Assembly: GCF_002443255.2 (NCBI RefSeq)
Contig: NW_019211455.1
Coordinates: 12,160,280 to 12,224,279, forward strand
Origin: Varroa destructor
Lineage: Eukaryota > Arthropoda > Arachnida > Mesostigmata > Varroidae
DNA: 64,000 bases
Reading direction: 5' to 3'
Part shown: positions 52,801 to 64,000 of the stretch, in pieces
How positions within the stretch are numbered: the stretch's first letter is position 1
How the letters are laid out: every line of letters starts with the position of its first letter
Made by a program: the position numbers and the translations under genes
Notes under the pieces: generated by a model
Databases searched by the model: none
Seen by the model: the letters and a program-made list of their open reading frames with translations, nothing else
Told to the model about the DNA's origin: nothing

Positions 52801-54774
52801 TTTATAAGACGTAAACAAAGACTGTGTCGGAGAAATGAGCTTGAGATTCTGTGAATAACAGTTTACCGTACTTGGTTTTGCAATTCTCCACAATGAATTG
52901 TTTCACCGTTTGATAATCCCATTCATGAGCTCTAGGAGCCTCCCAAGGTTTTTCAAGAGGAACTTCTGCCGCGTACTTTTCAAATAGTGAGAAAAACGTG
53001 AGTACATCTTTCTCCACCGTTGAGTTAGCAAACTTAGGCCGGAACTTCTGTTCAGTCACGTATCGCTTTCCCTATAAATACGATTCTGCTTTTAATTCTC
53101 TTATTAATTTACCTTACTGAATGTTACAGTGACAAGGAAAGCTAAACTATAGTATGGCAGGTGGCTATTTGGCCTGTCCCGTTAATAAAAAGACCACTTC
53201 ATATTTTCAAGATAACCATTTTCGGGTGAATAATAAATTACCCTTTGTATAACGATGTTTTCTTTTGCAAAGCACAAGCTTGCAGTAATAGGAAAAGTTC
53301 TAATTCTTTACTTTGTTACTAAAACAGGTAGGTGCATTAGATTTGAAATAAATCTAGCAAGACTTGTAGACAAAAAAAAAAAAAAAGATTTTTGCTGGAA
53401 GGCGTTCACCCACGTTTGACCCGTTTCAGCGCTGAACATTATCTGATTATGTACAGATACATATATACAGAGACGAGACGATTTTGTAGATCGGTAAAAT
53501 CGCTTCTAAGGCATACGCTACTGACAGGGCTGTGTATTTAGTGACCCTTAGGAATACAAGATTAATAAATGAAGATTGAAAAAATATACCTTAGAAACCA
53601 ACGAGATGATTTCGATGGGCAAACGATTATGTGAGGTCATGAGTTCTATCCTCTGTCGCCTATTCCCTTGTAATAATGCATATATTCGACTTTGTTTTGA
53701 ACATTTTAGAAATGTTTAGTTTTTTGAATACTGAACATCCGGACTATGAAAAAATATACAGTTTTCAATATATATTTTTTAAGATTATCAATTATTCCAG
53801 TATAACCTTCAGATCCTTAGTACATAACCCTCAGATTAAACCCTCCTTAAACTACCAGATTTAAGCAAGACAAACACGACATACCGTAAACCTACCCTAA
53901 CAAAGTAGACATCTTTGTCTTTGTCGTAAACCTTGTAGAGTAAGCCTCCAAGAGCCAGCTCTTCAATGACTCTCCGAATATGTGTCTGGTTTGGGCCTAT
54001 ATACGAGCCCCCGTAATCCATAATTCCAAATCCTTTAAACTAGATCAGAAAGCATTTTTATTTTACTCACACGACTTCTGTTATGTCTCTATCGGAATCA
54101 GGTAAATAAGCGTAAGCTGCAACGACTAAATCATGGCAACACATTTGTTTAAGATAAAAAAAAAAACAATTATTTCTTTTCTCGATTTAAGCATACGTAA
54201 TCTATTGATACCTCCTGTGAACGAATCGTACCACCGACTCGATCTCTAGCCTCGATAACTAGGAACTCTCGACCCATCTTCATCAGCTGGCGGGCAGCGC
54301 TAAGGCCTGTAAGCCCGAGATAGTCAAGTTATAATATCTTTTATTATTATTATTATCTACAAGGAATTTGATGATCCGAGTTTTTTTTTCGAACATTATG
54401 AAAGCGGGTTAAAAATTCAAATACACTAATAGGCTTTGTGTACATGAGTACATGCACCACCACTACTCTATATATAGGAAAAGCGACAGTCATTAGATGC
54501 ATTGGTGTCTTAAGACAAATTCACACTCACCGCTTAATCCTCCTCCGACCACAATAACTGGCAGTCCGTTCGGCGTATTTAGTGAAGGAGAATGGGGTGG
54601 TATTATTCTTGTATCTGTGTCATCCTCGTCTGGTTCGATCGTGTCCCCTCTCAGTCGTGCTGGTAAGTATTTGGGGTAGTAGAATGCCAGGACGGATATG
54701 AATATCAAAGAGAACAGGAATCCATGTAGAAAACCAATACCCTTGATCATTTCGACAACGAAATAATATTTCAT
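49847..54774 (-). CDS. Monoamine oxidase (flavin amine oxidase) with an N-terminal membrane segment
   Basis: MAO oxidatively deaminates amines such as serotonin, dopamine or tyramine, using FAD. Nine exons join in phase to about 536 residues: 54774-54531, 54306-54212, 54039-53896, 53071-52867, 52616-52449, 51791-51565, 51116-50883, 50486-50389, 50042-49847. Visible are a hydrophobic N-terminal segment (about 11-32, GFLHGFLFSLIFISVLAFYY), a 40-residue acidic linker, the FAD dinucleotide motif VVGGGLSGLSAARQL with EARDRVGG, DYGGSYIGPNQ, PWEAPRAHEWD, ACEPFEISLL, IHFRP, LPPGVL-type PPGVL, EYSGGCY (Cys about 457, the residue that binds FAD covalently in MAO-A/B) and the closing YAGSDTATEWLGFMSGA...AGERAAKEI block. 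The frame then ends after about 20 residues, with no C-terminal anchor. Human MAOs have that anchor and no N-terminal one. The 52867/52616 joint drops about 8 residues relative to human MAO. Confidence 0.9.
53375..53389. repeat. Poly-A tract in a MAO intron
   Basis: A homopolymer run of about 14-15 A lies in the intron between the 53896 and 53071 exon ends. It could be a polymerase-slippage site or the tail of an old insertion. No adjacent element was recognised. Confidence 0.8.
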
Positions 54775-54980
54775 TAACGTACTGAGCTAAAGTGACCATT
54801 ACTCGAGCGACACCTATTGTGTGATACTTACTGTTCAGCTATTTTTCGTACTGCATCGTAAATTAATAACAATAGTACTATCACAACTATCCTATTGCTA
54901 CGAGCACTGAACGATACAGTTACCAGCAATCGACGTCGACACCCAAAATTGTTTCCCTTTAAACTTTCAAAATGTATTCT

Positions 54981-57900
54981 CTAGCGATAAAAAAAAATTA
55001 CTTGCGTTTGCACCCTTCGGCGCCGACGACGCCCCGGCGTTTTAAGTACTGACTGCTCCAACGCCTTAGTGGCAGGATGCTTCACCCCATTCACCGTAAA
55101 ATGCTTCAGTGTGTCTGCTGATATGGGACGCCCCGCAAGTGAAGAAGGCTGTTCGGAACTGACTTTGCCCACAGGTACCTTTTGATTTTTTACAACATCC
55201 TGTTTCTTCGGAGAGCCCTGCAACATGACATCTAATTGTAATTCTTGTCAGGTTGATCCATATATATATATATATATATATATATACTACGAAAAGCAGT
55301 GATACCGTATTAGGAGAGGATGTTTCCTATTGATGTGTTTAACATTACTAGTAATTCACCCTGTATTAGCAATTCGGTATCATTGTGTCAGGTATAGCTG
55401 CAAGGAACTGCTCCCATTGGGACTTTTTTTTGGGATTTGTCTGGCCACAGCATGGCAACTATACAAACAGCTAGTAACCTTGATGATACCTTATTTTTTT
55501 TTTGACATTCGCTATGTTTCGATGCATTAATATTTGATAATAATTTTAGAACTACTGTGACTGCATGTGTGTTGGTTGTGGTTACCATGGCAACGCACTC
55601 TTATAGATATGCATTTAGCGGCCACGCCAACCCGCCTCTTTGTTCCATATTGATTCGTATCATGTTGTACGAACTGCTTTTTCGACAATTGTAAGATTTT
55701 TCTCGTTGTACAATGCAGTTTTTCTACTGTAAATCTATTTTTCCATACGTAGAACGCTTTAAGCTTCAAGCGTAATGATACACGTGATTCAAATCAGCAT
55801 TATTGAGAATGTGCCCACGATTCATACTGTCAATAAAGTTTCCGATAAGCGTGCTCTACTCGTGATTTAGTAATTTGTTACATCCATAATTCCTGGTTTC
55901 GTGGTCACCACGCCTGATTACACATTGCCTCTCTGTATAGCTCGTTAAGACAACTCAAAACAAATCAAGGCATAGGTATTATTTTTCGTCGAGATGCCGT
56001 CTTAGCCCTTCGACCCTTTGCTTTTTCCAGTGTTCTTTCTAAAAGCTTCTAAAAGACAATAAATACTATTTGCAATTTTCGCGGTTAAAGCAACAGTATT
56101 TAGAACTGAAAGGTTGCCTGGTATCCGTCACAAGCGGGTTATCCGTTCTGAAACGAATTCCAAAATAGGGTTTAATTTCAATCCTTTTCGACAACCAAAT
56201 TCAGAATGTGGACAAACGTGAAGATCGCGCAAGTCTGCTTCCATTAAGAAGTTAACCATAATATAATTGAATCTCTAAACCCAAATATGATTAAATCTCT
56301 TATATTTATCTAAATTGTTTGGGTATATTACCTGTCCTGACGGTCGTTTTCGCACACGTTTGCTGTTAGCTATCGGCGCTAAAACATCCACGTCATCGAC
56401 GAGAGGCTTGTCCAAGTCTGCTTGTGGCACGATAACGCGTCCTGGCTTAACTTCCTGTTGAAAATGTGATTATAAAGAGAATATCGAAATCAAGCAACTT
56501 GATGTGTGTCTGTATCAATATACCTCATTAAAATGACTACTGAAATTGCGTATTCAGCGTCTTAGATTAATGGAATTATGGGGTACTGTAACCCGGGACA
56601 GAAATGGATGATATAGAGAAAAGTTTTTTTGCTTTAACCGTGAGTGTAATTTGTGAGTAGCCATGTGCTCTTCGCTTGTTGTTTTTTATTTGTTACGGTC
56701 GATTCTGGCCACCTTTTGACAAAAGAATGGTCTTTATTTCAACCATTGATTATTCAGTTTTATTTTTGTAAGTGTCATAGATAAAATGGAAGGAATGCTT
56801 CTTGACAGTTTTGAGAAAGCGGACAATCGGCGTGTTCTTTTTCCATAAATAAAAAGTACGGAAAAAAGAGTAAAAAACGTGGACCTGTCAAACAAAACAT
56901 AACGGCACAATGATGAATGGCGTATACTTTTGTGTACTTTCTAGCAGAAGTGTAATTTCTGGCAAACTTGGAGCTGGAAGACATGTACTATTTATTCTGA
57001 AAATCTATCTTTGAAGTGTCGCTGTCTGACAAACCTGAACCCAAGTAGACTCCATGAAACAACAGTACCAGCAACTAAAGAGCAGTAAGTATTTATGCAA
57101 TAAACTTACAATACAAATAAAGGTACGTACTAATCTCAACAAGTATAAACAGTATAGTTTTGTTTTTATAATAATAATAATAATCATCGTCGAGAAGATG
57201 AACGAATGAGAGGGCTCATGGATCAACGTCGAAATTGTTCACAAGTGGCCTGACCCATTGATGCAAAATTACAAACCTCAATGTTTCAGGCATTAAAAGT
57301 ATGCTTATTGCAGGATAAACCAATTCCTCGCAGATCTAATGATCTGCACTATTAATTTGTGCTTTTGTTCCTATTTCGGGTATCTTGTTTTGTGGACAAA
57401 CAGGACAGTGATGTTTCGATTGTTGTCAGTTAGATTAGATCACCTTCCCGAGGCAAAGAGAAAGCTCTACGTTATTAAATGGCCCAGTGGCAATTATAGA
57501 AGCTGCCTGAATTCGTTTAGATCAGAGCCCATTTATTAGTTCCCAAAGTGGACTGTTACAAAAAGCTCCTCGTATTAACAATGTTACTAACAGGTAACTA
57601 AATCTAATCTAGGGTGCATGCCTAAATATGCGCCTGCTGCTGTATTATCACCAAAAAGCTTGAGGGATATTATTGGTGGTAAAAGGTTCTTAGAGTTTGC
57701 AAAAAAAATGGCTGGATGAACTTAAGACTCCACGTACTTTCTCGTTATTTGCAGGAATGCCCTCTATCAGTTTCGGCCAGGCCGGTTTTTCTAGGTATGC
57801 TTTTGGGTGACGTTCACCGATTTTATGTCCCTTGGCGATATCCTCAATTTCCTGCAACAAACATGTCTCTTTATATGATAACTTATTTTCGATATTGCTA

Positions 57901-60900
57901 AGAAGGTCAGCTAAATAAAGAGTCATTTGATGACTTTTCAGATCGCTTAGGTTGCTGTACGTGGCCCAAAACAAATAATATTTCCTCAAACCTGATGCAA
58001 AATTCTTTCTTTAGGGCGTCAATATGGCTATTGACGCCCTAAAACAACAATCACGCCTTAGATGTCAAGCACAACCTCTTTTTTAAAGATTGTGCTTCAA
58101 AAATCAAAACTTGCTTTTCTACTACATGAATTAATATCTGACATTCCCAAAGAATTCATTAAAAAGATGCTACTTTTTTGAATAGTTTCGAAGTTATAAT
58201 AATAAGTCGTACGTAAAAGTTTTGAATACGACAACTATCGGCACATATTTCAATGCAAAATGACTATTGTAAAAATAAGTACCTGAGAGGGGCGCTTGGC
58301 ATAGATGCACCGAAGCGTTACTTTTATATTGAATCAAACATTAGATCGTCAGCAAACAAAAATCACGATACCCTGATCATGAAAGTTATTAAATTTTTAA
58401 TAATGTTTTATTAAGTGTGCGATTATTTATTAATCTTTAGGTACTTTATGAAAATTTATAAATTCAGTTATCAAAATTTTAAAGGTAAGCTTGTTGTAGC
58501 AACGTTTATTACCTAAAAATTAGGCATTTGTGAAACTGACACCGCGACCATCAATCATTGCTTCGCGGAACCTTACCAATTCACAAAAAAGTTATCTATT
58601 AAAAAAAAAAAAAGTTAAAATTGACGAGCTCTCCTCGTTGCTAGATCACAGCTCTATTGCGGGAGTTTTATCTTATTGACAGTTATTTTAACGCTTGACT
58701 CCTCTTTCTATTATAAATAGTAGATTTTCCTGCTACTCCTTTTCGTTAAAGGGATCCTTATGACTATATCGATGTGAGATTTAAACTACTTTTCGTTTAT
58801 TCCTTGTGTCTAGAAAATAAGAAACCTAGTCGTCCTTCATTCATGATTCGTTTTAACTCCGCTCCCAAGTTTACAGGCTTTAACCTAAATTAGTCATTAG
58901 CTTATGTCATTTATTCGAGGGCTGTACCGCAGCTCTATTTTTTCTCATTTCAGTAACCAGTAGTCTTTGAGAAGACTCTTTTTAAGAAAAGAGTTTGCAA
59001 TTGAAAACAGCTAACCGTTTGAATTTGCTTAAGTTATAGGATATTCTTGCAAAATGCGTATATATGTAAATTTCATTGTTCCTGGTTGGAAAATTCTTTT
59101 TCCTCTTTAGGATAAGAACATTTCGTCACATTTTTGACACGGCTAGCGAGCTTTTAGATATCCCTTGTAGACCTTCCGTTTCCAATTTTTCTCCCAAAAA
59201 GGGAAATTTTTGCAAAAAAAAACAAAAGAAAGTAGAATTACCAAGAAAGAGGGCTATCATATTTACGAGTTCAAAGATAGTCAGGTTTTCGTTTGAAATT
59301 TCGTAAATAGTCGTTTTATATCGAAGTCCAGATACACCGGCGATGCTCGGTATTCAAATTATTTACAAATTTTGCCCATAGTAGCTCCCGATACGTTTTC
59401 TTTTACATATAAACACAACTGCCCGCAATTTTTTCAAACAATATTTGACCGGATTCGGTTTGGTTAAATTAACGAATCTTGACCATATTGTAATACTGTT
59501 CGTAAACATTAGTACCAATCCTAGCACTTCATAAAATATGAATCACTAAAGGCCATGTTTGTCCTATTTTATTCCAGGTTGGAAAGCTCTACCTTTTATT
59601 AGAAGGCCAGTTTTGGGAAGAGATTTGTACAATGCTCTACCCTGACTGTATGCAAACGCCAGAAGTCCGAAACATTAAAACCGGAGCTGGATTATTTTCT
59701 TAAGAAGCTATACGTATAATTTCTCAAAAATATTATCCGCTGTTGTTTGCTTTAGTCCTTTGCAATCCATTACCGGTTTGTTAGTGCTAACTGATCCTCA
59801 AATGCATACCGTTTTCAATGGAATCCGTTGTTGCTGCTGCTGCTGCTGCGGTTGCTGTTGCTGTTGTTGTTTTTGTTGTTGTTGTTTTTGTTGTTGTTGT
59901 TGTTGTTGTTGTTGCTGTTGTTGTTGTTGCTGTTGTTGTTGTTGTTGCTGTTGCTGCTGCTGTTGCTGTTTCTCTTGTATGTCTTTGTTATTTTCGATTG
60001 GTCCAATTGGCTGAGCCTCATTTCGTCCTAGAATCTTCAATAATGGCTCGCGCTCTTTTTTTATATCACGTTTCTTTTCGATTAAATCTTTGCCTGAAGC
60101 TTCTTTGGGATGTGGTGTTTTCTGAAAACAAAATAACATTTCTTCTTAGACTTACCTTTGATTAAGGAAAGAAAAAAATAGTTCTGTCGATCTTGTCTTA
60201 AGGACAAAAGTTTATGGATACGAGACAGATTTATTCTGCTTAGAGGTTTTCCGAGAGTTCGATTCATGAAGCCATCTATATTTACTGGACTAACTGAAGT
60301 TACTAACTAAGGAACAAACGCAAAAACTAGTTCGGTTCGATGTGCGCGATCCTAAAGAGAAAAAAAGCACTTAATTTGCGACTATAATTGCGTCATAAAG
60401 TTACATTAATTGCTCTGTGTAAGACTTATCAGTGGCAGGATCGTTACCCTGTCTGTTTAAAAAGGCTTTTTAATCTATGTTGTCTATGCGAGAGCTTACC
60501 GAAAGTATTTGTTTTTGATCACTAGCTTTTTCTTTTGTTGGACTTCCATTAACTATTCTACCCTCCTTCTGTGCAGATATGCTGGATACCTGCGATTTTC
60601 CAAAGGTTTGTTTTGGTGGTATTCCAAACCTCAGCTGAATTGGGTGTAGAATAGGTATCTTCTGAAATTCAAAGAATTGCAACAATACGGATTAAAGAAG
60701 AAACAATGTTTAAGAAATCCGATAAACGAAATAAGTTTACCAATACTAAAAACTGAAAGAAAATCTGACACTCTGCACAGAGAAAACACGAAGCCAACTA
60801 CCTACGAGAAATTCTAGTTATTTTAAAAATTCTACGATTATAATTTTTTTCGTAATTGCAATCCCATATTCATATACATACACATAAGGAGATATATGGA

Positions 60901-63900
60901 ATCGCACTTGACGTGTGCAAATATACTAAATCATTCAAAACATTTTATATTCCAGACATCTACGTTTGTCATTATTGTTTTTAAGCATATGGTTTTCACA
61001 TAGCTTTCCCCAAACACGAAACAAGATGTGAGGGTTTTAAATCTAGACCACATCACATATTGATCTTTGAGTCTCTCGAATTCTTCTGTTTCTGAGCCCT
61101 TTAAATAGAATGAATAGGTATTTTTCGCGATGGTCCTGAAAATTTGGGGCGGATAGAGAAGTTTCAACTGGGTACAACTGTATGCAACCTGTCATCTTTG
61201 CAATAGACTCGAACGAAATAGAACCAGTGTTTTAAATATATCTGTACCTTTCTGTCTTATTTAAAAATTCCAATGGTCACGTGTTAATTCATATTAATGA
61301 ATCACAGACCTACAGTCCTCGCAAAAGATTGCTCCTTTTCATTTTAAGAACTTAGGAGGAACTTAAGATCTCATTTAAGCACCCCAAATCATTTTCTGGA
61401 ACAGCTTGCGTGCCACAACGTGTAATGTCTATTTGATATAGATAAATAAATGTTGATCTCAATTTTGCTTAATGCAACCCAGGTGTTCTCTCTCCCTTTC
61501 TCATTTTCTCTGCTAAATTTTCTTAGACATACCTGATCTTCCAACTTCGGTTGTCCTTTAACTTTTTTTTTCTTCCCAGCTGAATCATCTGGCTGTTCTT
61601 GCTTATTAGTGGAGGCCACTACTGGAGATATGAGCCTTTGCGAAACCGGTTTCGAACCTGCGGGTTCCTGAAATTCGATAAATCCTTCGTTTTTCGCTCG
61701 TGGTACACCGCCTTAAACACGTACTTTCGTTTCGTTTCGTGCCTTACGCCGACCGTTATGTATTCCATTAGACAGCTGGCTCCCAGCAAGGAACGAACCA
61801 CGTGTTTACAAACGGATTCGAACCTATACTACCATGTATTTCTAAGATTAGCATGCAGATACGTTACCCTCTAAACTTTCACGCGAACACTATACGCACT
61901 TTAAAATGAACAATCTGTCAGGCATTTTTACAAAATTTAATCTAAATAAACTTGCCACTTCCACTGCTTCTTTCCTTGCGCCGTTTGAACCTAAGGTCGA
62001 AGATCGCATCTCCGTTCGATCAGGCTTGCTGTCAAGATGACCTTGTGATTCCTGATGGCTGAGTCTTTTAGACGCAGGTTCAAGTTTAATCTGCCAAGTA
62101 TGAGGTAACTTTTGAGATTTAAGCAATGGTCTGCACTTTAGCAAAGGTCGTGTGATCTCAGAATTCTCTCAAAATTATCGTATTTAACGATCCATGGATA
62201 GGATATGAGCCCAGGCTGTATCGTATATATCAAAGCTATGCTGTTTACCCCTTTGTAATTAGCAACAAAACCTCGTCTTCGCAAAATGCATCGGATTCAA
62301 CTAACATTGGTTAGCGGTACGTTTCCCTTATCGCTCTACTTGGTTATTGCCATATACGAGATCGGCCTTGCCGCTCATGAAAAAAGTCCATTAAATCTAA
62401 TGTATTTATAACTACCCTAACTTTTCGGGCAGTCATACAGCTTTGAAAACGCACATGTGCTAAAAGTTACTATTTTTTTAATCGTATATCTGACTGACTA
62501 ATGTTGGGTCCTTTAAGTCGTTTACACTTTATGGTTGTTACTCGTTTAAATTTCGTTGAATATTATTCGGAGCATTAAAGACGTCGTGTTTTTTCAGTAT
62601 TTTTTTCTAGGGTAAAAGCGTTTCGAAATGGAAATTCAATTTTACTATTTTTTTGTTAAGTGATGACCCTGTTTTAAATTTAGTATATAATGAAAGTATA
62701 CATCCAAATCGTCTAATGCATAAAATTGTAGTGCTCTAAACAATCTAAGGTGTTCTCATGTATTATGTATGACTTATCTGTGTCTTCGTCTGATATTCGT
62801 GAATTTGCAAATTTCCAATTTACAAACAATATAAGCATGTGGAGCACACGATCAACGAGGCAAAAATTAGGAACGGCAACGTCGTACTATAAATATTTTA
62901 CTGGAGAAGTCATACTTTTCTCGTTCCACTCTGATTTGCCTGTTTCTGTTATTTCGATCCATGTAACAAATTGGTCTTTTTGCCTATGTAAAGTCTACAT
63001 TTCGAAGACGCGCTGTTATAATTCAGAGCATCAATTCAAGTTCAACATGAGGCGAACGATGCGATAGCCCATCATTTCGCCACGTTTGAATATACCAACA
63101 ATTAAAAGAAGGGAAAGTAAACTCTCAAACACCGAGCGAAGTCATACTAATAATTAATTAATAGTTATCTATTTCGAAACGATTTATCTCACAACCATAA
63201 TATAGTAATCTTAACATATACTGGATACAAGTGGGAAGGACGTACGAATTCTCCTTTTCTCTGCCTGAATTGCTTCAGGTTACTGCTCAGCATTTTTCCC
63301 AAATCCTTTGCCTGGGGTTTCTGCTTTGGAGAATCAAGTTTTGGACGACTTGCCAGCTCAACATTTGCTGCCGTCTGAAATTCAATAGTCGGTTTTTAAA
63401 GGTAACCAGGTCTCTCTCATTTACGCTTTTCACATGTCCATGTTGAAATTGTATCAATAATTTCCCACATTTAATATCATGAATAGGCGCTGTGTTTTTT
63501 TGAAGCCATTTTAAAACGATCTGACAGTTGGGATCAATTCCCCGCACTAACTCATAGGAAGCGATCCACTAACCTGTTCAATTGACATGTCAATCTTCCG
63601 TGCATCAGCTGCCAATTTGATGTTTCTGGGTTGCTGTGCCGTGAACGATCCATCCAACTCAAGATGACCATATTTTTTAAATTGTCCGTTGTCTTTTTTA
63701 GGCTTGGTTTTGTCTTCAGTCTTGTCTTTGCCGGGTGCTAACTTGGGATCTGCCATTTTCTACAAGTAAAGCAGCGCACCTTTTGATAACTCTTTAGCGT
63801 TTATCCATACCAATGATATATCGTTATCTGGACAAGCACCATAAAACGGATATCTTAACTAATTACACAAATGTTGTTGGTAGAAAGAAACAAAAACAAA

Positions 63901-64000
63901 AAACAAACGTGTCCGAAATACGAACCGCTTCAAGTTGCTTCTGTTTTGCGTCCCTGGCTTTTTTCTTTTTTTTGCTTTTGCCTGAATCACGCTTTGCATT
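54981..64000 (-). CDS. Lysine-rich disordered protein, all-phase-0 exons, polyglutamine tract (5' end outside window)
   Basis: I do not recognise this protein. Ten exons are visible, every intron is in phase 0, and the gene begins beyond the window: >64000-63926, 63759-63574, 63374-63246, 62090-61959, 61667-61533, 60661-60500, 60121-59810, 57851-57738, 56454-56332, 55217-54981. Donors are good (gtaagc, gtatgc, gtacgt, gtaata), except at 63926 and 61959, where gtggaa is an alternative. About 530 residues are seen, rich in K, Q, P, S and E with no folded domain. The 60121 exon encodes EKQ and then about 45 glutamines interrupted by two Lys and one Pro. The end is strongly basic (KTPGRRRRRRVQTQ), NLS-like, suggesting a nuclear protein by inference. 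The last exon ends at a stop (54981), but CAA/gtaatt at 54998 is also a good donor. Neighbouring MAO starts 207 bp downstream on the same strand. Confidence 0.65.
55259..55285. repeat. TA microsatellite
   Basis: About 13 TA units lie in the last intron of the Lys-rich gene, about 40 bp upstream of the acceptor of the terminal exon. Confidence 0.95.
58010..58043. repeat. Perfect 15-bp-arm hairpin
   Basis: Arms TTTAGGGCGTCAATA and TATTGACGCCCTAAA enclose a TGGC loop, and every arm base pairs. A second small hairpin follows (AAGCACAA ... TTGTGCTT). The element is in the intron between the polyQ exon and the next exon of the Lys-rich gene. Its function is unknown. It could be a structured RNA or a palindromic insertion. 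Confidence 0.8.
59829..59976 (-). repeat. CAG/CAA repeat encoding polyglutamine
   Basis: On the minus strand the run is CAA and CAG codons for about 45 glutamines, broken by AAA/AAG (Lys) and CCG/CCT (Pro) codons. Mixed CAA/CAG composition is typical of a stable, selected polyQ tract. The reading on the plus strand (poly-Cys, poly-Leu or poly-Val) is an artefact. Confidence 0.95.
61808..61885 (-). repeat. tRNA-like segment (degraded tRNA-Ser-like or SINE)
   Basis: The minus strand carries AGAGGGTAACG (D-arm-like), ATGCTAATC (resembling the GCU-AAUC loop of tRNA-Ser) and GGTTCGAATCC, which matches the B-box. The anticodon and acceptor stems do not pair well, so it is probably a pseudogene or a SINE head. 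It lies inside an intron of the Lys-rich gene. Confidence 0.3.

Noticed and set aside
59760..60165. Long plus-strand open frames with poly-Cys, poly-Leu or poly-Val
   Set aside because: They are shadows of the CAG/CAA repeat, which encodes polyQ in a properly spliced minus-strand exon.
60931..61167. Candidate extra exon of the Lys-rich gene (KGSETEEFERLKDQYVMW)
   Set aside because: There is an acceptor-like TTTTCAG, but this frame would enter in the wrong phase and no good donor follows, unlike the other exons of the gene.
1..64000. CRISPR array, prokaryotic operon, riboswitch or rho-independent terminator
   Set aside because: No regularly spaced direct repeats were seen, and the interrupted animal genes show the DNA is eukaryotic.

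Overview
This is eukaryotic nuclear DNA, most likely from an arthropod. It is AT-rich, with long TA microsatellites, interrupted genes with GT-AG introns, relics of a LINE and a mariner element, and one 100-N assembly gap (27077-27176). The encoded proteins are animal families: an ankyrin/DHHC palmitoyltransferase, SNAPC4, and a monoamine oxidase with the FAD-linking cysteine. A mite or tick is a reasonable guess but the sequence does not prove it.

Layout. 1-9.9 kb: mostly non-coding, with one weakly supported minus-strand three-exon model (3.5-9.2 kb) and a tRNA-like segment near 4.1 kb. 9961-11736 (+): one long open frame for a type II membrane protein. 14983-22285 (-): a multi-exon gene for a very large, disordered, Ser/Glu/Thr-rich, basic-tailed, probably nuclear protein. 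22.3-28.9 kb: intergenic, with a dead LINE reverse transcriptase (about 25.2-25.95 kb, -) and the gap. 28952-31124 (-): ZDHHC17/HIP14-type palmitoyltransferase. 31.1-36.8 kb: intergenic. 36800-43090 (+): SNAPC4, twelve exons that join in frame. 43.1-49.8 kb: intergenic, with a dead mariner (about 47.56-48.35 kb). 49847-54774 (-): monoamine oxidase, nine exons, with an unusual N-terminal membrane segment. 54981 to beyond 64000 (-): a lysine-rich disordered protein whose visible exons are all in phase 0 and include a polyglutamine tract.

The genes do not form a pathway. SNAPC4 serves snRNA transcription, ZDHHC17 palmitoylates membrane and vesicle proteins, and MAO degrades amines. The points most worth checking are the membrane-anchor arrangement of the MAO, its possible splicing to the Lys-rich exons just upstream, the all-phase-0 cassette gene itself, and a near-perfect 62-bp hairpin beside a TA repeat. 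Exon joints were set by reading splice sites and phase by eye, so boundaries described as weak may shift.
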